Part shown: in pieces, positions 42,201 to 49,277 of the stretch | Numbering within the stretch: the first letter of the stretch is position 1 | Layout: every line of letters begins with the position of its first letter | Assembly (NCBI RefSeq): GCF_019703515.2 | Contig: NC_059365.1 | Coordinates: forward strand, 40,624,001 to 40,688,000 | Direction of reading: 5' to 3' | DNA: 64,000 nt | Source of the DNA: Myxocyprinus asiaticus | Lineage: Eukaryota > Chordata > Actinopteri > Cypriniformes > Catostomidae | Position numbers and translations under genes: made by a program | The notes under the pieces: generated by a model | The model's input: only the letters and a program-made list of their open reading frames with translations | Told to the model about the DNA's origin: nothing | Databases searched by the model: none

Positions 42201-44649
42201 AATGTAATGGTATGTTGAAAAATAATTGTTTTGTTTTTCATTTGATTAAAATTCAATGAATTCATTTTTATTAGTCAGTTTTTTTTTATGATAAAATTTA
42301 ATTAAACTTTAAAACAGAATTCAGAGAAAAAAACAAAAACAAAGATTTCATAGGGCCCTAGAGACAGTTTATTGTTCAACCAAAATCCCAATAATAACCA
42401 GAAAAAATGTAGATATGACGTATAATGTGGGACTTAACCTATAAACAGGCCTAAAACACACCAGGGACACTTATTTTGAAATGACGGAGAACTGGTTCCA
42501 TTACAATGATCTATTTAATAATATATTCAATACTTCAGATAAGTATTAACAATTTAAGCTTTTTATTGCTTATACAGTACTGTGCAAAAGTCTTAGGCAC
42601 TTAAGATGTTTCACAAAAGCATTTGTCTTAAGATGGTTATTTATATCTTCAGCTTTAGTGTGTCAATAGGAAATATAAATGTTAGAGTCCCAAACATTAC
42701 TTTTGCAAATAGAAAAGATTAGAATAGAAGAACAGGGAGCCCTGCAACAGATGTCATGGCCCCCACAAAGCCCCCCACTGAACATCGAGTCAGTCTGAGA
42801 TTACATGAAGAGACAGAAGTCAATTGAGACAGCCTAAATAGATAGAAGAACTGTGGTGAATTCTCCAAGAAGCTTGAAACATCCTATCTGCCAACAACCA
42901 AGAAAAACTGTGTCCAGGTGTACCTAGGAGAATTGGTGCTGTTTTAAAGGCAAAGGTGATCACATCGAATATTCAAATTATTTTTGAAGACATCCTCACT
43001 ATGCAACATTTTTCACAAGTGCCTAAAATTTGGCAAAGTACTGTAGATTCACCAGATGAGGTTTAATGAGGATCTTTGCATGTCCTCGCATCAATTTAGA
43101 ACACTTGATTATCTAATCAAAATAACTAAATATGCATTGAAGTGACAATAAAAATATGGATTCAAATTGTCAATGATGACAGATTTAAAATGACAGGACA
43201 GAAGTAGATGTATGTAAAAGAACAGTTTCTATATTTCTCAAGCTGCATCAACACGTGAATGCAAGCAAGTTAATGCAAATCTAAAAATAATTATAAATCA
43301 CTTTTCTTATTCCTTATATAGCCTATATGCAATGCAATGTTTTCTTGCTGCCCTACAATTTTATGGAGTGTTTTGCTTGTAATAATATTATTACACATCC
43401 CACTTAATGACTGTAAATTACTTATAAATACTGCATTAGCCATTAAAATAACTTGCAGATATATTAGACCAACTGAATTGTTCATATAAATTTGAATTAT
43501 AATTCAATTGCAGTAACTATACCATCTAAATTGATGAACATGCCAGGGTTTGTTATACGCAGGTGGGTCAGTTTAGGAGTGTCAGCTGTTCAGAGACCAG
43601 TATCTGATAATGGCTACATTTACAATGTCACGTGAACAACACTGCCAAAACAAATAAATAAATAAATAAATAAATAAATGATTTGGGCCACATTCAGCTG
43701 TGGTGTGAACGTGACCTAAGAATTTACGTTCCAATGTGGCCTCTTACCTTCTCACAACACTGTCAGGGAGTGCACAACTCACTAGAAACACATGGGCACC
43801 AATAAATATCCGTAATAGCATCAAACACAGGCCGACAGGGGTGTACAGCAACAACAGCAGCAAGATGAAGCCATCATTTGGTAACCTGTGAAAACAGAGG
43901 ACAGGAATAGAAACCAGCTTCAGGATCTATTTCTGTCAACAACTGTTTGCCAGAGACCAACAGAGCAGAGCACACATGAGACAAAATTATTAGCATTTAT
44001 TAAAAAAAAATACAAATGGCTATTCACTCAAATCTAAACAGGCTTACTAGTACAGGCTGAATGCACTTTACTCCTGTAGTCATGTGTGCATACAATGGTA
44101 AACAAGATAAGAGCTACAATAACACAAGATAAAAGGAAAAATAAGCCTATACAATATAGAATTATGATTTCTATGGAGATCACATTTGTTTAAATGCAAA
44201 CAGGCCAAATCCAACACAGACTGACTCATACATGCCAACTTATAACATTGACAAAATCCCCAACATGAGGGCCAGTTGTGTTGATATAGAACACAAGTTT
44301 TGCAGGGTTTACTTACTATCAAGGCTCTATTACAGCCAGACTCAGTCTTATTAGTCATATGATACTGTTATTAACAGTCTCAAGAGCTCGTATTGGCACA
44401 TCAAGTGTATTAAGTCACATTACATTAGTGTGAAATGAATCAGAAACGGGTCATGTTTACAGTTCACTCTTATATTTTTGTATCTGAAGCTCATTCTTTA
44501 GCGTTTACCACACTTTATATGGTTGTATTTTCAGGGTTCGGTGTTTGAACATGCTATGGCTAATTGTGTTAGCAGTGAAACTTGAGTCTTTAAATGGGAG
44601 TCATTTACCGCTGGAAGTCGAACATCTGATCAATCCCCCGCGTTTCCAT
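6225..44649 (-). CDS. aup1: ancient ubiquitous protein 1 (AUP1), twelve exons
   Basis: AUP1 is a monotopic ER and lipid-droplet protein that recruits the E2 enzyme UBE2G2 for ER-associated degradation. Exons (minus strand): 44649-44609, 43885-43748, 42036-41886, 30152-29962, 20982-20910, 17587-17514, 10762-10696, 10452-10347, 10215-10072, 8215-8064, 7682-7594, 6270-6225. All have GT-AG ends with matching phases, giving 423 residues (human about 410). A hydrophobic hairpin lies at about 18-50. The acyltransferase-like domain has H93-x4-D98 in NHVTHFDH and a [10 protein letters not shown] motif at 158-167. SSWPFS follows at 174-179. The CUE domain is about 303-343 ([13 protein letters not shown] ... 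[11 protein letters not shown]). The UBE2G2-binding G2BR-like tail is about 395-415 ([19 protein letters not shown]). The frame is fully open. Exons were joined by eye from homology remembered for human AUP1. Confidence 0.92.
6485..7208. mobile_element. MITE-like element with TGACCACGTTTACATG termini
   Basis: Imperfect 16-bp terminal inverted repeats (TGACCACGTTTACATG and CATGTAAATGTTGTCA) bound a 724-bp non-coding element. Many internal copies of GTAAAC, GAAAGC and CATGTAAA words occur in both orientations. It lies in aup1 intron 11. A reverse-oriented relative lies at 51710-52021. Confidence 0.7.
7209..7593. repeat. half copy of the TTAA-flanked repeat, then unresolved intron
   Basis: Positions 7209-7385 match the right half of the element seen whole at 54713-55538, ending in a decayed TTTCCTTTAA terminus. 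The remainder up to exon 11 is unresolved AT-rich intron. Confidence 0.45.
8216..10071. other. aup1 intron 9
   Basis: This 1.9-kb intron has no recognisable coding capacity. The wording near 8760-9120 looks like old interspersed repeat, but I could not define its ends. Confidence 0.4.
10763..12208. other. aup1 intron 6, 3' portion
   Basis: AT-rich intronic sequence with no gene. It includes an A-rich stretch at 11959-12008 made of A runs broken by single C. The words near 11878-11940 resemble 16605-16670, next to the second copy of the TAAA-flanked MITE. Confidence 0.45.
12448..12537. repeat. internal hairpin of MITE copy 1
   Basis: An inverted repeat of about 35 bases per arm. One arm reads ACACGCC(A)GTGTGTTCAT and continues into TGTTGACTGATT; the other is its reverse complement ending ACACCGGCGTGT. 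Copy 2 has only one recognisable arm, near 16945-16980. Confidence 0.7.
12818..14372. mobile_element. Tc1-type transposon, 1555 bp, nearly intact
   Basis: It is flanked by TA on both sides (12816-12817 and 14373-14374). The terminal inverted repeats are about 200 bp, start CAGGTGCATCTCAATAAATT, and have inner ends near 13020 and 14165 that repeat the AATTAGAAT motif, giving the IR/DR layout of Tc1 elements. It carries a minus-strand transposase and sits inside MITE copy 1. Confidence 0.92.
13092..14073 (-). pseudogene. Tc1 transposase with one frameshift
   Basis: DDE transposase of the Tc1 group, which cuts and pastes the element at TA. The N-terminal part starts [11 protein letters not shown] at 14073 and carries the paired helix-turn-helix DNA-binding region ([14 protein letters not shown]). 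The frame changes near 13780-13830, then continues open to the GAPTKY end at 13092. All three catalytic acids are present: D in SSDESKF, D in FQQDLAPAH, and E in [11 protein letters not shown], with the DD34E spacing typical of Tc1. A single indel is the only obvious lesion, so the copy is young or was active recently. Confidence 0.88.
14766..15450. other. intron 6 sequence between MITE copy 1 and the THAP-like relic
   Basis: No gene was recognised up to about 15190. From about 15240 the base composition becomes GC-richer. GCCGCCATTTTGG at about 15392-15404 resembles a YY1 site of the kind found downstream of start sites in transposon promoters. Confidence 0.4.
15451..16024 (+). pseudogene. 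THAP-like gene relic, two exons
   Basis: The first exon (15451-15569) encodes [12 protein letters not shown] followed by [10 protein letters not shown] and [10 protein letters not shown]. This is the C-x4-C and FHRFP pattern of the start of a THAP zinc finger, a DNA-binding domain found in P-element-like transposases. The donor is CG|GTAATT. A second exon (15901-16024) joins in phase to give [27 protein letters not shown] and, after an apparent one-base frame change, [11 protein letters not shown] before a GTAAGC donor. The second C..H pair of a full THAP domain is not seen. The acceptor tract is poor. I regard it as a captured or transposon-derived gene fragment in aup1 intron 6. Confidence 0.55.
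16146..16223 (-). other. possible antisense first exon facing the THAP-like relic
   Basis: On the minus strand an ATG with A at -3 and G at +4 opens 26 codons ([19 protein letters not shown], then AGDPAHE) ending exactly at a GTAGGA donor. I do not recognise the protein. No downstream exon was found, so this may be chance. Confidence 0.25.
16693..17398. mobile_element. TAAA-flanked MITE, copy 2
   Basis: A 706-bp element with 16-bp perfect terminal inverted repeats GGCCCCGATATACTTC / GAAGTATATCGGGGCC. TAAA lies directly outside each end (16689-16692 and 17399-17402), a likely target duplication. It is non-coding. It preserves the sequence interrupted by the Tc1 in copy 1 (TATCAGTG near 17229). 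Confidence 0.85.
17688..19307. mobile_element. DNA transposon-like element with GGGG..TGACCCAATTAAGCC termini
   Basis: Terminal inverted repeats of about 22 bp (GGGGATGTGACCCAATTAAG and its reverse complement) are flanked by TA. It is about 1.6 kb with no transposase. The word GTGGGCTTA or its complement recurs at about 17705, 17878, 17905, 18150, 18265, 19266 and 19285, suggesting multiple protein-binding sites. A second element is nested at 18533-18963. Confidence 0.7.
18533..18963. mobile_element. nested short hAT-like element
   Basis: Termini GGGTGGGCGATAT and ATCGCCCACTC are inverted. A 7-of-8 direct repeat (CATTTGAT / AATTTGAT) lies just outside. Non-coding. Confidence 0.5.
19327..19920. 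mobile_element. MITE with GTGTCTCAATCAGCTCCCT termini
   Basis: A 594-bp non-coding element with 19-21-bp inverted ends (GTGTCTCAATCAGCTCCCT and AGGGAGCTGACTGAGACGCA). It lies in aup1 intron 5. Confidence 0.75.
19921..20909. other. aup1 intron 5, 3' part
   Basis: No gene. GGGGGCATATAATGAAAAAC near 20021 is the start of a common fish repeat. An open frame at 20283-20669 has no recognisable domain and is treated as chance. Confidence 0.45.
20991..21014. repeat. (GA)n simple repeat beside the exon 5 acceptor
   Basis: A GA run lies immediately upstream (minus strand) of aup1 exon 5. On the minus strand it reads (TC)n and forms the polypyrimidine tract of that acceptor. Confidence 0.8.
21120..21501. 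repeat. right half of a TTAA-type cyprinid repeat
   Basis: It ends in GGGTGAGTAAATGATGAGAG and TTTTTGGGTGAACTATTCC followed by TTAA. This matches the mirror image of 53268-53460. Confidence 0.55.
21626..21860. repeat. three-unit minisatellite
   Basis: Three diverged tandem units start with CATAAG(AG)TCATTTGT at 21626, 21703 and 21790, with spacings of 77 and 87 bases. Each contains GAATCGG-like, CACTGGTCA-like and GCTGTATGTTTT-like words. Confidence 0.75.
22181..22216. repeat. perfect 16-bp-arm hairpin
   Basis: ATTATCGATTATTGTT is followed by ATCG and then the exact reverse complement of the first arm. Such ATCGATTA words are common at the ends of fish hAT elements, so it may be a transposon terminus. 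The surrounding 21861-23236 has no gene. Confidence 0.8.
23237..25214. mobile_element. hAT element, 1978 bp, with perfect 8-bp target duplication
   Basis: The termini are TAGAGCTGCACAAT and its inverse near 25200-25214. Both are bounded by the same 8 bases, GGTTAGAA, at 23229-23236 and 25215-25222. An 8-bp duplication is diagnostic for hAT transposition. No transposase frame remains, so the copy is non-autonomous. An internal block ending near 23979 with CGATAACATCGAC and TTTCAGCCCTA looks like the end of another hAT inside it. It lies in aup1 intron 4. Confidence 0.85.
25395..27074. mobile_element. Tc1-type transposon, 1680 bp
   Basis: TA flanks at 25393-25394 and 27075-27076. The inverted ends start CAGAGCATTCAGAAAGTATT (left) and, inverted, CAGTGCATTCAGAATTTATT (right). 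It encodes a broken minus-strand transposase. It lies in aup1 intron 4 and is a different Tc1 family from the copies at 12818 and 30481. Confidence 0.9.
25677..26673 (-). pseudogene. Tc1 transposase, broken by frameshifts
   Basis: Begins [15 protein letters not shown] at 26673 (N-terminal helix-turn-helix region). It shifts frame near 26300-26400, continues through [11 protein letters not shown] (first catalytic D), shifts again near 25985 before [12 protein letters not shown] (second D) and [11 protein letters not shown] (third acid, E), and ends GASTKY at 25677 after another shift near 25830. All catalytic acids can be read but never in one frame. Confidence 0.85.
27077..27899. other. aup1 intron 4, no gene recognised
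   Basis: Sequence between the Tc1 at 25395-27074 and the transposase relic at 27900. A run of CCCCTTTTGGAGT-like words near 27300-27410 forms an imperfect short tandem array. Nothing coding was seen. Confidence 0.4.
27900..28432 (+). pseudogene. Tc1/mariner transposase relic
   Basis: Plus-strand fragments read [20 protein letters not shown], then [18 protein letters not shown] (first catalytic D region), [10 protein letters not shown] and [13 protein letters not shown] (second D region), with stops and at least one frame change between them. The C-terminal third with the last acidic residue is missing; the sequence runs into a (TA)n tract at 28434. No terminal repeats were found. This is a third Tc1 lineage. 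Confidence 0.8.
28434..28456. repeat. (TA)n microsatellite
   Basis: An uninterrupted TA run that truncates the transposase relic at 27900-28432. Confidence 0.9.
28978..29790. mobile_element. possible degenerate Tc1 derivative
   Basis: The left word GTGGCTCCAAAAAGTATTTA and the right word GGTGTCCTAATACTTTTCGT have the look of the paired ends of a Tc1 family, but internal sequence is not recognisable as transposase. Weak call. Confidence 0.35.
30481..32097. mobile_element. Sleeping Beauty-like Tc1 element, transposase on minus strand
   Basis: TA flanks at 30479-30480 and 32098-32099. The ends start CAGTTGAAGTCAGAA and carry the TTTACATACAC motif of salmonid/cyprinid Sleeping Beauty-type elements, with inner direct repeats near 30680 and 31895. 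It is 1617 bp and lies in aup1 intron 3, opposite in orientation to the relative at 38745-40304. Confidence 0.93.
30705..31728 (-). pseudogene. Sleeping Beauty-like transposase, dead
   Basis: Starts [14 protein letters not shown] at 31728 and contains [14 protein letters not shown] (helix-turn-helix) and [19 protein letters not shown]. After a break around 31305-31400 it reads [20 protein letters not shown] (first D) and [14 protein letters not shown] (second D). The codon for the third catalytic residue, the E of PIENLW, is TAA at 30891-30893, a stop at the active site. The frame then resumes [17 protein letters not shown] and ends GNAAKY at 30705. Confidence 0.9.
32100..34346. other. intron 3 repeats, including a hAT-like end and a possible solo LTR
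   Basis: At 32844-32940 the word TAGGGATGCACCGATAC and repeated CCGATATCGG-like units look like the left end of a fish hAT family; the right end was not found. T-rich and (ATA)n stretches follow. No host gene was seen. Confidence 0.45.
33400..33781 (+). mobile_element. possible Ty3/gypsy-type solo LTR
   Basis: In order: a TATA-like CATATATACCC near 33482, an AATAAA near 33729, and a terminal CCGTGACA near 33774-33781. This layout and the GATTACACGCACCTGCATAT wording resemble fish gypsy LTRs. The left boundary and target duplication were not established. Confidence 0.35.
34347..36300 (-). pseudogene. ZMYM1-like hAT transposase relic
   Basis: Minus-strand pieces, in order: a TTF-type zinc-finger start ([13 protein letters not shown], then [17 protein letters not shown] and [20 protein letters not shown]) at about 36170-35950; [13 protein letters not shown] at about 35650; a DUF4371-like RNase-H region ([31 protein letters not shown]) at about 35380-35250; and a C-terminal region ending near 34347 with hAT dimerisation-like character ([14 protein letters not shown] wording). 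Frames change several times and a (CCCT)n tract sits at about 36180-36205. This is the architecture of zinc finger MYM-type 1-like hAT proteins. No intact protein remains. Confidence 0.75.
38745..40304. mobile_element. Sleeping Beauty-like Tc1, innermost of the nest
   Basis: TA flanks at 38743-38744 and 40305-40306. The left end starts CAGTTGAAGTCAGAAGTTTA; the right end is more decayed (ACTTCAAATG). It is 1560 bp. It shares with the copy at 30481 the same [16 protein letters not shown] wording after the first catalytic motif, so both belong to one sublineage. Confidence 0.92.
39061..40076 (+). pseudogene. Sleeping Beauty-like transposase, dead
   Basis: The start ATG at 39061 is followed by a stop at codon 4 ([12 protein letters not shown]). 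It reads on as [20 protein letters not shown] and [17 protein letters not shown], has a stop in place of R after VSISTVK, changes frame near 39430-39500, and ends GNATKY at 40071-40076. The DNPIENLW-type region near 39880-39900 keeps an E codon. The copy cannot encode a protein. Confidence 0.88.
42575..43043. mobile_element. short Tc1/mariner derivative, copy 1
   Basis: TA flanks. The ends are CAGTACTGTGCAAAAGTCTT and, inverted, CAGTACTTTGCC. A plus-strand stretch near 42765-42830 still reads [12 protein letters not shown] then DYMKRQK, a decayed SPDLNPIE..W motif of a Tc1 transposase. It is thus an internally deleted autonomous element, 469 bp, in aup1 intron 2. Confidence 0.8.
43046..43747. 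other. aup1 intron 2, remainder
   Basis: No gene. An (AAAT)n simple repeat lies at about 43650-43680. Confidence 0.5.
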
Positions 44650-44996
44650 TATTCAAATTCTTTTTTAGATATTTTCGAGGGCTGCTGCATACTATTCTTC
44701 AGGCTTTAACAGGAGTGAAGGGGAGAGCCTGTGCAGTTATTCGCCATGTTGAGACTCTGCTGATGTTTCTGGATGAAGAACAAAGAAGTTCACTAGAAGC
44801 GCGAGATGAGCCACTCTCAAGATTATTCCGTGTTGGGTCACGTGTTTCGCAGTGGCGCGTTTGATTGGCCTTTAGATTTTGGTATAGTTTGTTAAGATAA
44901 CTGTAATGATTCTTAAATTGATAAAGAAGCAGTTTTCAGCTCATATTTTATTACAACATAGGTCCTGGCACGACACATAAAAACAATTCCTCAACA
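44650..44996 (-). promoter_or_regulatory. aup1 promoter region with E-box and CCAAT box
   Basis: On the minus strand upstream of the start, GTCACGTG at 44837-44844 contains a CACGTG E-box and matches the core of CLEAR-type sites. An inverted CCAAT (ATTGG) lies at 44864-44868. The region is less repeat-rich than its surroundings. The transcription start was not determined. Confidence 0.5.
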
Positions 44997-45311
44997 GCTC
45001 AGTGATGTCATACAGTGGCAGTTTATGGTGACTACCTCTTCAAGCTTTCAAAAGAACGCAAAAGTATAATTCAGAAGTCTAATAAATTATTTCATGAGAC
45101 TCATGATTATTATGAAAGTATATGATATGGTTTGGCAAGAAACAAACCAAAATATAATGTATTATTTAGTGAAAATGTTCACTGACCGTTAATCATGATA
45201 GAGCACGAGAGCAACAGTTGGGGCATTCAAGTGAAAACTTGTTTTGTTTATCTAAAAACAGGTCCACCACAGTGATAGTGACAACAGAACAGAGAATAGA
45301 ACTTACTAAAC

Positions 45312-45443
45312 ATGTCTAAAGAGTTTGTAGTTGAAGAATTGATGCATTTCTATGCCCAGCCTTATTTTTTTGAACAGAGTATTCCAAAATCAAAAAGAAA
45401 CGTAGAGGAGGCTACAGGCAGCCACAGTCACACCGTGTCCTAA
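45312..45443 (+). other. 43-codon reading frame at the left arm-loop junction
   Basis: ATG at 45312 opens MSKEFVVEELMHFYAQPYFF and stops at 45443. The right arm encodes the near-identical MSEEFVVEELMHFYAQPYF on the other strand before diverging. I do not recognise the family. Confidence 0.3.
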
Positions 45444-45444
45444 C

Positions 45445-45515
45445 CTGATGGCAAACCACACGCGATAAAAGGTATCTTTCCTGTGGTAATCAGAGTTTTT
45501 GTCCGAACCAGCCAT
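45445..45515 (-). other. possible exon in the loop of the inverted repeat
   Basis: The minus-strand ATG at 45515 encodes MAGSDKNSDYHRKDTFYRVW then FAI, and reaches an AG|GTTAGG donor at 45445/45444. The protein is not recognised and no partner exon was found. Confidence 0.25.
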
Positions 45516-46442
45516 GACAAGTGATGGTACATTCTATCGATTGCTTGTTTTCTATTTTTGGCATCACACGAGTAGCTCTGTCCACTGTGAACTGGCACCG
45601 GTCCAAAAAAATAAATAAAAATAAGGCTGGGCATAGAAATGCATCAATTCTTCTACTACAAACTCTTCAGACATGTTTAGTAAGTTCTGTTCTCTGGTTT
45701 TTGTGCAGCTGTGTTGTGTTTTGTTGACACTATCGCTGTGGAGGACCTGTTTTTAGATAAACAAAATAAGTTTTCGCCCCAGTGTCGCGAGGGGGCTGCG
45801 TGAACTGTTGTTCTCGTGCCCTATCATCAGGAGATCAACGGTCAGTGAACATTTTCACTAATAATACATTAGATTTTGGTTTGTTTCTCACCAAACCTTA
45901 TTGTATGCTTTCATAACAATCATGAGTCTCATAGAATATGGACTTTTGAATTATACTTTTGCATTCTTTTGAAGCTAGAAGAGGTGGTCACCATTAACTG
46001 CCACTGTATGACATCACTGAGCACAACATTTTTTCACAATTTCTCCCTTTGTGTTAAGCAAAATAAAGTCATATGGGGTTATAACAACACAGGGGTGAGT
46101 AAACAATGACTGAATTTTAATTTTTGGGTGAACTATCCCTTTAATGGTGCTGTAAGCTCATTTAGTCAGGAGACTGAGCTGTTAAATTAGACATGCCCCC
46201 TCTTTCCAAAACACCACCCTCCAAAGATATTAAATATTTATATACAAAATATTTGTTGTCTATTGTGTATTCTATATATACTTTTTTTTTCTTTTCAATA
46301 TTTATCTATTTTTTATTCAATTTTAATTATTTTTTAAAAGTCTTGTTGCTGTTTTAGTATTGTTGTGTACTGGAAGCTCCTGTCACCAAGACAAATTCCT
46401 TGTATGTGTAAGCATACTTGGCAATAAAGCTCATTCTGATTC

Positions 46443-46998
46443 TGATATGTGGCATAATATTGATTACCACAAAAAAAATATTTTCACTCATCCCTCCTTT
46501 TCTTTAAAAAAAACTAAAATCGATGTTTTAGTCAGGCACTTGCAATGGAAGTGAATGGGGCCAATTTTTGGAGGGTTTAAAGGCAGAAATGTGAAGCTTA
46601 TAATTTTATAAAAGCACTTCCATTAATTATTCTATTGAAACTCATGTAGAATTTGAGCTGTAAAGTTGTTAAATCTTAATTTTCCAGTCATTTTAGGGTT
46701 TTAGGGTTTGTTGACATTACCCCGTAATGGCAATAAAGTCGTGAAAATTGGCTATAAATTTAGACAGATTGGCTATTAAACAGAAAAGTGGGTAGTAAGT
46801 GATTTTATCACACTGAAATCATGTTAACATGCATATTTTTTACAGTGAAACAATTGAAACAGTGAGTATTTTAACATGTACAGATTGGCCCCATTCATTG
46901 TAAGTACCTCACTGGAACCCAGAGGTTTGATTTTTTTTTTTTTTCCTTTTTTTTTTTTTTTTAAAGAAAAGGAGAAGCCAATCAAAATATTATTCTTT

Positions 46999-47078
<80 letters not shown>

Positions 47079-47209
47079 AAATAATAATATTTTGATATTA
47101 ATATATATACATGTTAACAATATATATATATATATTGTGGTAATCAATATTATGTCACAAATGCTGTCTATTGAGCTTAACTTGTATTAATCCCAGAATA
47201 TTCCTTTAA
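46443..47209. mobile_element. TTAA-type repeat, left end worn
   Basis: The left word TGTGGCATAATATTGATTAC and right words GAGCTTAACTTGTATTAATC and AATATTCCTTTAA match the element at 54713-55538. It contains a T-rich stretch and the (TA)n tract at 47002-47073. Confidence 0.65.
47002..47073. repeat. (TA)n microsatellite
   Basis: About 36 TA units without interruption. Confidence 0.95.
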
Positions 47210-47398
47210 CAATTGGTCTATAAATTCGAAGACCTGTTGGCTTGTGAAGTTCCTCCTCTTGTGGCGCATTTGTTGAACTGCTGTCGAAAAAGCAAGAGTG
47301 GATTCGCTAGGTAACAGAGCATCTATGTTCCTCTTGAGTTTTCGAAAGGACAACTCACCCTTTATGTTCCACTTATTTACCTGCTTTTGTATATTCAT
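47177..47398 (-). other. unassigned small reading frame
   Basis: 73 codons from an ATG at 47398, with LSFRKLKRNIDALLPSE and RHKRRNFTSQQVFEFIDQ. The composition looks protein-like (basic, few low-complexity runs), but the 3' end runs into the TTAA-type repeat terminus. A GTAAAT donor follows codon 6. No family is recognised. Confidence 0.2.
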
Positions 47399-48059
47399 TA
47401 CGGTATTTTACGGCTGACATCTTGCGTCATGGAGTATAAACTACACTACAGCCTGACAACGTCTAAAAACAATTGTCAACCTGGTTCTAGCAATTGCGTA
47501 ATCTAAATAACTGCTAATTCCTTCTCTTAAAGAAAAAAAAAAAGCTCTTCCGCAATTATACAATACTAAATCAATTTGTGAGAAATTAATTTGATTTAGG
47601 AGCGCACTTACAGACTACAACCGCAAGAGGTCACAACAAACCCTCATATAACCATCTCTCCAATTCCGACCAAGTCAAAATATAGTGCTGCATTTTCAAC
47701 AATGCTGTCATTTCTAATCAGTTGCTTTTTGTTACTTCGTTGTGCCACTGTGTACTACTGTTGTGTGTACCAGGTGATTTAAAAATCCATTGCACTTGTA
47801 CAGATAACAATAAAATTCTCTAATCAACTTTACTTTTTCCAAACTTTTGCTTTTGGTGAAGTCACACGCCATTTCACAAAGTGAATAACACAGTTTGTCA
47901 CATATTGATCAGAGTGCACTGCAAATATACTATGCTGAAACATCCCATCCATACAGCTGCCATCAACAATAAACTCACTATACAAATAATCATAACCCCT
48001 CCTCCGAATAAGACTAAAGTCCATCTATGTCCTCACACACAAACGCACACATAAACATT

Positions 48060-48440
48060 GACAGATAACAGTGGTGCCCCTTCAGCGCGGTACATTCGCC
48101 CCCAGCTGCAGCTCCCAAATATGTCTCTTCAGTAAGAGATTGAATCTGCCCCATTCATTAGCCTAAGTGGATGAGCCTCCCTAATAGACGGTCCCCTTCC
48201 CCTCAATAATTGCCGTTGATTGGCGTAAATTAGACCCTAGTTGCCAGACGAGTGATTCTCGACGACGATAATCTGATTCCCAACTGAAACTAATAGGATT
48301 TGAACTCCGGTTTGGCCTAATGTCCGTCTGTAAGGCCTGGCCCGGCTTTTTTAGCCCAGACCTGCTTTTCAGCCCCGCGGCCTCATACACAACTCACTCA
48401 TACTGCGGGGCTGCAGATGAGAGCGGGCGACTAAATGAAT
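48060..48440. promoter_or_regulatory. candidate conserved non-coding element
   Basis: A repeat-free, moderately GC stretch with clustered homeodomain-like words such as CCATTCATTAGCC and GGCGTAAATTAGACC. No coding frame. The call rests on texture only. Confidence 0.35.
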
Positions 48441-48532
48441 TTATACCCTCAGGTGAACAAACACGTGTGCACTCACAGTCGGACCAGACCTATTAACAGA
48501 TGGTGTGGTTAAGTGTTAAGAACTTGACTTTA

Positions 48533-49277
48533 AAAGTATAGTTCACCCCAGATTGAAAATTCTGACATCATTTATTCACCCGCATGCCATATGGCTTACT
48601 TTCTTTCAGCAAAATGTCTGAGCTACTCTTTTCCTCATAATTAAAGTGAATGCGAATGGTGACCATGGCTGTCAAGCAAGATTTTCAGTAAACAACAACT
48701 TAAAATTCAGTCTGTTCCTCAAACAAAACCATGGCTTCAGACGACTTGGAATGTGGCGCACAAGTATTATGGATAACTTTAATGATGGTTTTATTGTGCT
48801 TTTTGGATGTTGGGATGTTGACAGCCCCTGGTCCCCATCCACTTTCATCAAACACATTTACATGCTCACCAATATGCTGATAACTACCGAATCAGCTTAT
48901 TCAAAAAATCAGAAAACGCAAGAAAGCCACATTTTTTACATACAAAGGTAAACAGACATGTGCACATCACTTGGATAACATAGGATAAGCCGGTATGTTA
49001 AGGTGTTTACATGCAATGCAAAATCTGGGTAATGGGCAAAAAGCTATGTGTGCCAGTCGGTTTAGTCTTAGTCTGTTTATGACATAACCACGGAAATGTA
49101 AAAGAGTTTAAGCATTTACATGACCTTACGCTTTGTCAACTTGTAAGTTTGTGCAAGTAGGCATGCTCACTGAATAGAGCAGATTAGAAGTATCTCCATT
49201 TGTGTTTCATAGAACACAATTTGTATAAGGAAATTATGACAGCATTTTCATTTTTGAGCGTACTGTTCCTTTAAGTC
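48533..49277. mobile_element. MITE-like TAGTTCACC element with a nested element
   Basis: The left word TATAGTTCACCCCAGATTGA and right word TTTTGAGCGTACTGTTCCTT have the layout of the TTAA-type cyprinid repeat ends. Within it, about 48855-49140 has GTTTACATG-type words of the family at 6485-7208. Confidence 0.5.

Larger units (their letters stand above)
44997..46022. repeat. long inverted repeat, arms about 375-405 bp, loop about 246 bp
   Basis: The left arm (44997-45370) and right arm (45617-46022) are clear reverse complements, e.g. GCTCAGTGATGTCATACAGT against its inverse, and GATGCATTTCTATGCCCAGC against its inverse. The right arm extends to a TTAA-type repeat terminus (GGTGAACTATCCCTTTAA) near 46143; the left arm does not clearly do so. 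Divergence is modest, with several indels. Confidence 0.8.

Noticed and set aside
46876..47079. Frame ending in repeated IY residues
   Set aside because: It is a translation of the (TA)n tract.
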